From NCBI GenBank assembly GCA_900074885.1, contig FJUW01000012.1, forward strand, positions 1-64,000: a stretch of 64,000 nt of DNA. Reading direction: 5' to 3'. How positions within the stretch are numbered: the stretch's first letter is position 1; every line of letters begins with the position of its first letter. The translations under genes and the position numbers were made by a program. The notes under the pieces are model-generated. The model had not been told where the DNA came from and did no database searches. It was given only the letters and a program-made list of their open reading frames with translations. Positions 50,701 through 61,302 of the stretch are shown here, one piece after another. The stretch comes from Rhynchosporium graminicola (Eukaryota; Ascomycota; Leotiomycetes; Helotiales; Ploettnerulaceae).

Positions 50701-53700
50701 ATTCGCCGAAAACATTTTCTGTGCGAGTTTCAGTAGTGACGAGATTCTTGATCGTGGAATACTAACCGGAAGGCGCTATTCATGTTGTAAACATAAACTC
50801 GAGATAATTGTTTCGTTAATTCCGATGGGGTAAGGAGATCCAGTTTTCGGAACAGTGCATCCTGAGGCTCATTTTGGCCACTGTAGCAGGTTGCATCTAG
50901 CAGAACACCAAACGGACGATGCCACATGCGGCTTGCAATCTATAGAACGATTAGAAGAGCAAGAAGCTTAAGCTTGCTACTCACCTTGAGATATCCAAAT
51001 AGGAGAAGTTCATAATCTGTCGCCTCAGTATCTATATTACGAAGTATGATACAGATCATGGGAAGACCATCCTGAGTCACATTAGCATTGGCGAGGACAT
51101 GTGATTGGGATGTAATCACTTTGCTTTCGCCACCGTCATACACAGCGCGGGTTGAGACGAGGGATTCGGTATTTCTACCGGCATTCCTGAGCATAAAATG
51201 TTGAAAGCGTGAGTACGAGGGCGGGCTATTCGAAGAAATGGCAGGTCTGTTCCAGGAAACGTTCATTGGAGGAGGACCCAAATTGGTAATAAGCTTGCGC
51301 AAGGCATCCAGAATTGGGACGTGGCTCTTGGTGGCATCGAGGAGGGAGCGATCGGCGCCTTTCCTCTCCCTGATGACGATTTTCTGTCGAACATGGTCCC
51401 AATTATCGTACAGAAAACGATGCATGGCGACGCAAGATCCAAAGTCGAATGACTCTGACTCAATGATAGGCTCGACCATGTTTGGCGGCACAGAAATCTC
51501 ACGTAGGAACGTTGTTACACGATAGATATTCTGCGTCAAGAAATCGTTGAGAGGGAACATGTATGGCTCCTTCGCACCGAATAGCACGTTGTTTGCTAGG
51601 TTCTGTACAACCTTCGCAATGAGAAGCAGCCCACGCCTCATCTCCTTCGAAGGTGCTGTTGTGATCAGTCCTTCAACGTCAGGTGCCACAATCGCAGGAC
51701 AGAAGAATCGCAGGAATATAAACGCCCCGACAGCCGTAAATTTGGCGTCTGGGAATCTCTTCATGACGGCGGATGATATGATGCTGCAAATCTTTCTGAA
51801 GCTAACAGGTATATGCGCCGCAGAATTGCAGATATCGTCGATGAAAACCTTAGCTACCACCCTGAGCTGCAGAGCATTTTTCTGTAGCTCCTCAGGCGAG
51901 GATGTACGGGCAGGATCCAGTTCGAGATCGAGATCTTTGGAGGTCAGCACAAGACGCTCCAAGACCCGTTGCAGGGTGGCTTTAAGATAGGCGGCGCCCT
52001 TCCACTTGGCGTAGACCGAAAGCATTTTTGTGGCTACACAGTTCCTTCGTAATAACTCGGCTTCGTTTTCTGTCTCCTCGACTTCATGCTCAAGGAGAGC
52101 TTCCAACAACACGAATGCGAGGCCTCTCGAATCGAATATGTTGAGCAGAGATATAGTCATCTCGTCCACTTCCATGCTCGGGCAAGCATCACAAAGTGCG
52201 ATCGTCAAAGACATGTCATTGATCAACAGCTCCAGAAGTTCATCGTATCTCTCATTCACGGCTGAGTCTGAAAGATTGTTGAATTCTGCTCCCTGGATTA
52301 GTATATTGCAGAGAACTTTGACAAAAGCAGTCCGTATATCTATATCCTCATGATATCCAATTCCCAAGGAATGCTTGAGACCAACGTCGATGTTGGCACT
52401 CAGCAGATTAGAGAGCGCGCTGATGGCGAGCTCAGAGGGGCTCAAGGATTCATCACCGCCGGTGTTCATCGACCGACCTTCGTTCCTTCCACTCTCTGCT
52501 GTCTCAAAATTGAGCAAAGACAGAAAGCGATTGAAGTATGTGTGAAACATCTGAGACTTTAGATCGCTTGTATCTGCATCGGTCTGCCCCTCTGCAGGCT
52601 GGAGGGGAAGTCTGTAGGTGAGATCAGCCAGAGCCTTTAGACAAGCTCGGTCCAGATCTCGCTGAAGCCGATGAAGCTCCTCGACTCGCGCACCAGCAGA
52701 GATAACTGCGTCTTTAGGACTGCCTGGGCGAGCTATCCAGCTGAATATTACCTCCAAAAGTTGGTTCCTAACGCGGACATCGTTACGCAAATTCAAAAGC
52801 TCCTTCTTCTGCGTGACCGTTTCGCAAAGCTGGCATATTTTGATTTTGACTTTCAGTATACTTGCGCCCTCGGCCAGGTCATCTAAAAACTTGGCGAAGT
52901 TGAGGGTCAATGTCCCGACGTCGAGGGAAGCTGGCGAGCCAGTTTCTGCAGGGCCACCAAGGCGCTCGACAATACTCTTCAATAATGCAGCGGCCTGTTC
53001 TGCAAAAATGACACGCGATTCAATCGATAGAGAGGTATTCGTTCTGGTAGTATCAAATAGTACCCCAAGCTCTGATTCAAGCGCTTCGAACAACGGGAAG
53101 TATAGTAAAGGAGAGAGCTCGGTGGACAGTGTCTCCCTTGTCGCTTCTCGTATCCTGACATTGTTACTTGCCAGCAGCTGGATGCTCTGCTTCATGTATT
53201 TGCTTAGTAGCGTCTCGTCATAAGTATCAGGCAGTATCCTGTCGATCCATCTCAAGCCAGTGAGGCTTGAGTCTTCAGAAGCAAGGGCAAGGTCGGATGT
53301 GCAAGCGCCACCAAGCGAGGCAAGAAAACCAGAGCAATTTCGCCATTCTACAAGGAGTTTTTCTTCCAACATATCGGATGAGCGGGAGAAAATCTGCTTT
53401 GAAGTTCGAAACCAGTACTCAAAGACAGTCTCCCATGCGATCAAGATTCCAGCAGTGGGATAATGTATCTGACGCAGAATCCCTCGGACACGTTTTTGAA
53501 ATGCAACTAGTCCGGTGAATCTGAAACCCCTGGTAGAAATCTCCAAGTATTTATCGATGTTCCGGATAGTGGGCACTGACGATTTGTTAGCTGCGGAAGA
53601 GTCATCTACAAGATGCGCCTCTTCGCAGAACAAAGATATACACTTGGTAACTAGCTGACACACCGAGATGTCGCTAGAGCAAAGAGATATCAAGAAGGCA

Positions 53701-56238
53701 GTCTCGAGTTTAGTGCAAGCAATAGCTCGCTCTGGTACATCGTCGGGAACTTCTGTTAACTCCTGCTTACAATCAGCACATCCAAAAGAGATAACATTCA
53801 GTTGGGATCTGAGACCTCAGACTGACCAATTACTTACCGTGATGGTTTTAAGAAGATGTAGTCGGGATTCCAAGTAGTCGTGGATGAATATGAGGGTTCC
53901 TGTTTCATCGTTGCCCATTCCGATCAGACTATCGGCTGCCGTGGCAGTAATTGCAGATCTGCGTTGGAAACGTAGCTGTCAGTACACCTGCTTTGAAGTT
54001 GTAGACATAGATTGAGAGATGCGTGGCGGCGTAGGAGACTGTCTTGTGCAGAGGTAAGTGCTCTAGGCTTGACCTTGAATTGAAGATCTATCCCCGAGAA
54101 CGATCATATGAGAGAAGATGAATGTGACAAGGATATGAGAGAGATTCCTCAGGCTTACGTTGTCCTCCAAAACTTTTGTGTAAAGGGTTTCGAGTCACCA
54201 CCTTTGCTCTTCCGCCAGAACGACATTGTGCCTTCTGACATTGTCTTGCGCGCAACAGTGTTCGCGAGATTCCTGATACGTTCATCATCAGTAGCGAGAT
54301 AGGTTGAGAAAGTTGCGAAGGTCTCTTCGAAGGAAATCAGCCAGTCCGACGCAAAACTGGGAGCGCCATTGAACAGAGTGAGCGATGAGGCATCTAGAAA
54401 CAACAAGATAGTGTAGACCAAATCTGCCGAATTGGCAACTTCGAGAGGTTTCAATTTAGTATACTGCTCATCAGCGTAGGAATCACGCCTCCTCAGTGCA
54501 GTTACCTGCGCAAAGTCAGCTCATGCCAACATAGTCTTCTAATTCAACAAACTCTTAGCTGGTCTCGAACAAAATCTGCTAATTTCATGAAGAGTGGTAG
54601 ATACTCATCGGCATTGGTCTGTCTTGCTAAATGAGAACAGGCAGAGATGACCGCAATCTTGAAGTCCTGAGGTGCATTCGAAGCCAAACAGATTGGGGTC
54701 AGACTTTCCACGCAAGATTCGAAGTCTAGATGTACAAGACTGACAAATGCGGCACACATGAGAGAAGTACCTATGTTAGCAGCATCCATACTGGGATTGT
54801 AGCGCCGGAAAACAGCCTCTCCCACCTCCTCTTGCACGTCCAAGGCGTAACTAAGAATGGCGGCGTCGTTGTCTAAAGGGAAGTGTCTGGCAACTCTCAA
54901 AACAGACGTTAAGCAATATATAGCTGTCTCGTTTCTATTTCGTAAAGCCTTCCTGAGCAATTCCAAAAATGATACTTTCTTGGCTATACTGCTGCTGTTT
55001 TTAACCACCCTCATGTTACTGGCGTATTCGAAGACATCGGGCAGTAGAAGTAGCAATGATGTCTGGAGGGGATAGAGAATTGCCTTCCGCCTCCCCCCAT
55101 CGAACATAGTGTTACTCATATCAAAGAGAGTTTCAGCTCCACCATCTAGCCTCTGGTGTGTAGAATGAAGGTCTATGAACTCTCCTGGGTTGCGCTCCAG
55201 CCACCTCGTGATGAGCAATGGCAAGACTATTGCAACAGTTGTCTGGAACGACTTGCGGAGATGTAAGAAACTGCCACAAAGCTCCTGAATAACAACGCTC
55301 AATTTACGGCCATCGACCCAAAACGAAGAAATGAGGCGAATCGACACGAGAGCGTTCCTGTCGTCATCGGCTATAAAATTAGCTTGCGCTGCATTCCCGG
55401 TTGGCTGATGAGCGGCTTGCTGGAGTGCGCTCTTCAGATATTCAAGAACACGATACCAGTTTGAATATGAAACGTATTCTATGATTCCTCTCGTAAAATT
55501 CTCAATAGGATCAGACTTTTCAACGAGAAGTCTGGAAGCCTCACTCCCATTGAGTTGGCCATTGAAAACCATCTCCTCACTGGGTAGTTCCTTAAACACA
55601 TCATCGAGTATGTTGGTTGCAGGAAGAATGTAATTCTCGGGGACAGGCCTCGAAAATAGCTTGACAGCGTCGATCAATCTCTTCACGAGTTCATCGGTCA
55701 ATGGCCCTGGTGGATTTTTTCGCTCTAGAAGCCTGTTTTGGGGCGCACGCCTGTTCTGGCCGTAACTTGCACCTAGTGACAACGGAGTCTTTGCGTCGAG
55801 ATCGGAATCCGAATCCCCAGAATCAGAGACAGCTTCTTCCTCCGCCGCGACGAGATGCGCCGTATTGACACTTGCCCAATGAACCGCGCAACACTCTGCT
55901 AGCAATTCGAGGATATAGAGCTCAGAGTGTAGAACATGAATTGGATGTGTATGTATGCTTTTGAAAGGCTGCGATAACTCTTCCAGCAGCTGAGTCAACG
56001 CCTCGACTACAGTTCCAATGCAGGAGGCGCTGATGCCTATGAGCGTACCACGCGTAAGCACAACGATCTCGTCGCGGTTGAAATCATGGCTAGGTGATCC
56101 AGTACGATGGGGTAGCTGTAGAGAGGCATGCAAATCAGCAAAGAAATAAGCTGAAGAATGGAAAAACGGAATGTCGCAAGTTACCCGCGTCGTGAGCCGG
56201 TCCACCAGAGTGAAGACCAGGCCAGAATCCCCATTCAT
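47786..56238 (-). CDS. ira1: Neurofibromin/Ira-type Ras GTPase-activating protein
   Basis: Ten exons, 2,606 residues: 56,238-56,185; 56,115-54,553; 54,505-54,159; 53,958-53,838; 53,762-50,985; 50,939-50,767; 50,718-50,042; 49,992-48,153; 48,103-47,851; 47,800-47,786. Every junction is GT-AG and in phase, and the sum is 7,821 bases. Start MNGDSGLVFTLVDRLTTR. A large helical N-terminal region precedes the RasGAP domain at about 1,200-1,480: FDSRGLAFVLLEALLEHEVE near 1,237, the arginine-finger region LLRRNCVATKM near 1,266, and FLRFFCPAIVAPD near 1,380. A Sec14-like and PH-like module follows (about 1,590-1,850; YLKIASRMWHRPFGVLLDA, YNMNSAFRKCFRRIL). The family accelerates GTP hydrolysis on Ras and so lowers Ras/cAMP signalling. 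The last exon encodes four residues and the stop. Confidence 0.95.
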
Positions 56239-57361
56239 GACTGAGTAAACAATAAACGTTGGCCTTGGTGCCAATATGATTAGTAAATACCAGACATGCG
56301 GCCGTTCGGTGGGCGTGCGGCTGTTCGTAAGTGCCCTGATATTGAGATAATCAACTCAATTCTATTCAGCTCAGTTCGGTTCCGTTCAGTTCAGTTGAGA
56401 TGCACTTCCTATTCCCAATCGCCCCGCCGAGACCTCGGACACGGAGGGGTATGGCGTCAGGCGTCCGTATGAGCAATATGAGAAGTGCCGCGAGTATTGC
56501 GGCAGATGAGCAGGCCAGACTTGTGGTTGTGGTTGTGGTTGTGAATTAAGTCTGAGGGCGGCAAGCAGTCCATCACAGGATCTGAAGTGAAGAACCTAGT
56601 GCAAGCAGTATTATATATCCCGAAAGAAATCATCACGTCCGCGGCTGTATCGGGGGTTTAGGTACTGTGCTAACTAACAAGTCTACTGAAATGTACCAGT
56701 ACCGTACCAGGAGTGTCTCGAAGTTGGGGTGAACGAGCTACGGAGAGGCTTGACCACCAGATTGGCTGGCCAGTTCTACAGGCTAGGTAGGCATCTAGGT
56801 AGAACAGGCTCTCCAAGGATGATCGATGATCGACCGACTAACCAAATTAATATATAGAACAACAACTGCCCACCCACATGTGATATATGGCTATCTAAAC
56901 TATCGATGCCAGAAATAGTTGGCAACTTGGGCGAGGTTAACACATCAAAAGTTCGTGACTTTGACTTCTTGGTCAGGCAAAGTCTTCTAATGCTGCATTC
57001 TAGACCACGAATGCCTGGTATTACTGAGATTCAAGGATGTTCGGGCTTGCATCATATAAGAGTATTGAAGGGTATGTCTAACTTGAAGAAACGTACTCAT
57101 AGCGTAACTTGATATGTCTTCCTGACCTGCAACCTATTACATGGGTTGGTATAGTTATAAGACGAATGAAGCTTTGCAAGCTGGGCTTCTCGTATATGAG
57201 CGAGTTCTTAGGCCGTGGAAAAATTCTTTACATTTCTTGGCTTTTTGATTGCCCGAGCTATTATACAACAGATGCAGACAGGACAACAAGGCTATGAGAA
57301 GCTAGTGCATTTGAAAAAATGCCCACATCATTTGCGAATGCCGTGCTTATTGAGCTCAACG
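56239..57361. other. Intergenic: RasGAP promoter side and rat1 3' side
   Basis: Degenerate TCAGTTC-type repeats at 56,353-56,400 and a TGTGGT hexamer run at 56,520-56,543 (GTGGTTGTGGTTGTGGTTGT). Short frames at 56,906-57,112 and 57,109-57,297 have no recognisable domain. No gene is supported. Confidence 0.5.
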
Positions 57362-60300
57362 TCAGCGTCCACCGTGAGAGCCACGATATGAGTCTCCACC
57401 TCGTTGTCCTCGGCCTCGGCCATACGGATCTGCTCCACGATAGGAATTCCCACCCTGACGACGATCATTGGGATCACCATACCCTTGTTGATTACTATAG
57501 CTGTGGCTGGGCGGTTGAGAGTAAGTACTTGACTGTTGACCCCTACCGTATGAACCATACCCAGGTGGTGGTGGAGGAGGCCCCCGAGCGAAACCAGCCA
57601 TGCCAGGTTGGGGAGGAGTCCAGCCAGGGGGCGGAGGAGGGAACGGGTTCTGATAATTTGGGGGTGGAGGACCACGCGACTGCTGATTGCTGTGTGCTCC
57701 ATGGTATTGATTAGAAGATGCATAGTTGAACGAATTCCGTCCTCGACCATTTCCTCTCAGCGGAACACCACCATGTGCTCGACCTGACCTGGCTGCCTTG
57801 CCCTTTGTCTCTTCAAGTTCGCTAGGGGTCAGTGCTGGTGCAGCAAATGTAACACCACGCAATAGCATAGACTTATGAAGATGCTTGGACTTGGGCATCT
57901 CGTAATGGACACTAGAAATGATGTAAGCTGAGTTCTTCAGCCGCGAAGTGGTTTACATGCCTGATTGAACGATCATCATCAAGGCTAGGCATCTCTCCAC
58001 TCTTGAGAGGAAATGTCAAGGCACCGTGAGGCATATAAGACTCATTCTTCTCAACCTTCCCAGTCAGCCCTTCGCTGACTCTTGGTTCCAACTTGAATTG
58101 AGGGGGCCCTTGTTTCTTCGAATAGAAATTTGTAGCTATGTCTGCGTAGAGTGCTTCATGAGCTTCTGCAACAATGAGAACATCTTTTCCGACGCCATTG
58201 CGAGCCGCAACTTCCGGCGGTAATAGCGGGTATTTCTTAGCCATTGCGCTAAGCAAACGTTCAGAATCAATGAAAGGGAGGAGAGCAACACCCTGCCAAG
58301 CAAACTTTTTGCCATTGAGATCAACAACGAAATCTTCAGGATAGAAATCAATGATCTCGCTATCTGGATCGGTCATAAGATCGTGGAAAGTCTCGGGTAT
58401 GGCTTGCCTGGAAGCAGCTGGGAGGACACCCATTAGTTGCTCGAACGGTCTGAAGATTCTACCCTTTTCGAATGAAATCTTCATCTCAGAGAGATTGGTG
58501 AAGTCTGCCGCGAAAGGAGCATAGTGATACGGGTAGTACCAGTCCCAGGATGGACATCCCTGGAAGTAGTAGAGTAAAACCCACGCAAGGCCTTCCACAT
58601 AAGCTCTTGCAACCTTGTTGCGAAATTCGATGTCCCTTGGATCAACTCCGAATTTTTGCTCGTAGTATCTATCAGCGTATCCTTCATCCCATAATCTTAC
58701 AGTATCGGGTGTCGGCTCATCATTTGGGGGTTTTGGTGTTCCAGGTTGTGGAGTATTACGTCCTGGGGTACTGCTGTCATCATCGAGCAAATCTGCCTTA
58801 CGCTTGCCAAGCGCAGAGGCTGGCGATTCAAAATTGCCATCTGGAGCAGCTTCTGTATTGTCCTCAGTCGAAGCTGAACCGTTGATTTGACTCTTCAAAG
58901 CAGCGGCAGCACTTTTGTTAGCTAGATTAGCCTTGTATATGGCCCCTCGATTGACGACCATGTCGTGAGTCATGGCAGCAGCCTCCTTGCTGATACCTGT
59001 CCCTGGAGCAAACAAGGGAAGACCTTCGGGTGCGACGTTGGAGGCTCTATTCTGTCTTCCATTCGATGGCGAATCCTGCATGCCACCGCCTCTACCACCG
59101 CGACCACCTCGTCCACCACGCTCTCCCTCTAGCTTGCGTCGTTTGGCATTGGCCTCACGTCGATCTTCGGTCTGCTTCCTTCGTCTGAATATCGCGTCTT
59201 CTTGCTTAGCTAACCCGTCGAGAATAAATTGAGCTCGCTCTAGATCAACGTTACCATCCTTGGTGAGGTATCCGCCCATATGAGGAATATTGTCACGCCA
59301 AATAGCAATCAAGGTGTCAATTCCATTTTCTCGAATTTCAAGACTAGGGAGATGGGGCAAGAAGTCGTTTCCAACGAAGAAACACATGAAAACCCAGTCA
59401 TCGATGGCCCGTTCAAGATCGAATCTGTAAGGCTGGTCAGGAACATAGAGCTCAGCGGCCAAATACTCTCTGAGGACCGAGACATGAAGCCAGATGAAAG
59501 GCTTCAAGGCTGGTGCACTATCCTTCTCATCAAATTCTCCGTCTTTTACCTTTGCCTTTCCTGTACATTCTCTAGCCTCATGTCCTGCTTGACCACACAT
59601 ATGACAGGTACGAGGTTTATTATCTTGCGCAAACACATCTTCTCGAAGTACACGGAAATGGGGTTCATGGGTTCCAAGTCCCAGCATGATCAAATCTGCG
59701 TCTAGACCATATATGACGTGGCGCGTGTTGGGGTCATGTTCCGGGGACGAGCGCTGAGAACGAATAAATTCCATAATCTTGTGTTCCCCCTCTCCAGGAA
59801 CGGTTGAGTCGGAGATAATGACTTTCATCTTAGCCCAGGCAGGATCGGTATTAAGTTTGTACGAAATCCAGTACCTCAAGCTGGCAGCCAGAATATCCAT
59901 AAAAGGCGTTCCGGGAGTGATTTCGTTGGAGTCCCAGGCCTTCTTGATCTCAGGTTCTTCGATGTGGCCGCCTTGCGACTTTAGCATTTTGAGCAACTCG
60001 GCCTTATCCTCAGCCTTCTCCTGGGCTTCCTGAGCAGAGCGAAATCTCCGGGATCGTTGCTGATTCATCTTGGCGCGCGGAGCTACACCATCTATAGCAA
60101 TCAACAATAGCTTTCTAGGGCGGACCATGTTCACAACTCGATCTGTATACTTGAAGATGGCCAACATCATCTCCTCTTCGTCCTTTGGAGGTGGTCTATC
60201 TTCGGGATGAGAGCAGGGATGGACGATGCCGTTCATGTCGAGATAGAGATTATCAAATTCCTCCCCATTTGGATTCGGGCCTCTTGTATCTATAGGGATT

Positions 60301-60502
60301 TCCTGGCCATCGATCTCACGAGGTTGTTCTTCGATCACAGGACTGACAATCTTGGGCTGGTCGAACTATTAGCTCAATGCGCTCGCGGAAGAAGTGCTCA
60401 TGACTTACGTATTTCTGGCTCAGCCAACGGAACAGAGCTGAGGATAAAAGATTAGCAATGTAATGGAGATCTATAAGAAAGAGACGCACCTGGGACACCC
60501 AT
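57362..60502 (-). CDS. rat1: Nuclear 5'-3' exoribonuclease Rat1/XRN2
   Basis: Four exons (60,502-60,490; 60,437-60,409; 60,356-57,961; 57,911-57,362) give 995 residues. The start MGVPALFRWLSQKYPKIVSP is built from two tiny exons of 13 and 29 bases. The N-terminal nuclease region has YLDMNGIVHPCSH, DGVAPRAKMNQQRSRRFR and VPGEGEHKIMEFIR, with acidic metal ligands as in the XRN family; SLDADL-type acid residues appear as YGLDADLIMLGL. A CCHC knuckle CHMCGQAGHEARECT lies near residue 270, as in fungal Rat1. The C-terminus is low complexity with Pro runs and RGG-like repeats. Role: degradation of uncapped nuclear RNA, rRNA and snoRNA 5' trimming and torpedo termination of RNA polymerase II. It is divergent from uso1. 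Confidence 0.96.
57912..57960 (-). other. rat1: Probable GC-AG intron in rat1 (49 bases)
   Basis: The upstream exon ends ATC-AG at 57,961 and the intron begins GCATGT and ends TTTCTAG. Splicing there gives DRSISVHYEMPKSKH, matching the conserved Rat1 segment before HKSMLLRGV. The nearby GTAAAC at 57,953-57,958 as donor would shift the frame and hit a stop within about 15 codons. Confidence 0.75.
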
Positions 60503-61302
60503 CTTGCAAGGCGATATGAGTTATTGCTATGAAGTCAGTTTTTCGCCGATATTTTGTGTAGGTTGACGCAGTGCATTGAAGAAACAAGAAATCCAATGGG
60601 GAGAATGCGCCAGGCAGCTTTTCTTCGTCGATCTGCGCAAATGCCCAGTGGTATAGTGAACAATGCAGGGCGCGTTGAATGTAATCAAGATGTAAGGTAT
60701 AAGGCGACGAAACGTCTCCCTTTACCGGTGATAGAATGTGGTGAATTGTCGTGACGGGATGAGGTGCGTTCGTGGAGTGAGGAAAAGAAGATGGGGCATG
60801 TAGATGGTGAAGAAGATGATGTGCCGCTCGCAGATAAGCTAAGAAAGAAAGCCATCTACAATTCCAGGTCGAGGCTGGCCTTGCTTGCTTGGCGCACTAA
60901 GGTCTAGCTAGCACCAATCACATCTTCTGAAACGACAAGGGTCCGATGAGGCAAGGCCAGACCAGATCAAACGGAAGCGGAGCCTCATGTTGAATTGAAC
61001 CTTATACAATCCACGTTGTACCTTTCACTCAACTTAATTGCTCCTATCCAAGGGGCCTGGCTACCTATATATACTTCACTTGAAGGCAAAAATTTATCCG
61101 GCTGAGGAGACCTTCCTACTTCATGCGATTGTAGCCCTTCTGCCAACACAGTAAACACATCCACACCGAACAAACATAACACCTACAATGAAAGCCTCAG
61201 CCAAATTTGTATCGTAGGACCACCACAAACGATGCCCTCCAGAATTGTCAATGGCCCTCGCCCTCTGCTCATTGTCCGCGCCCATACCAAACCTAAGCAA
61301 TC
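60503..61302. other. Shared upstream region of rat1 and uso1
   Basis: About 800 bases between divergent start codons. Pyrimidine-rich and CT-rich before uso1, with no TATA box that I trust. Short frames (60,554-60,754; 60,985-61,182) show no domain. Confidence 0.5.

Noticed and set aside
57319..57714. Plus-strand frame of 131 codons at the end of rat1
   Set aside because: Opposite strand of the low-complexity Pro/Gly C-terminus of Rat1.
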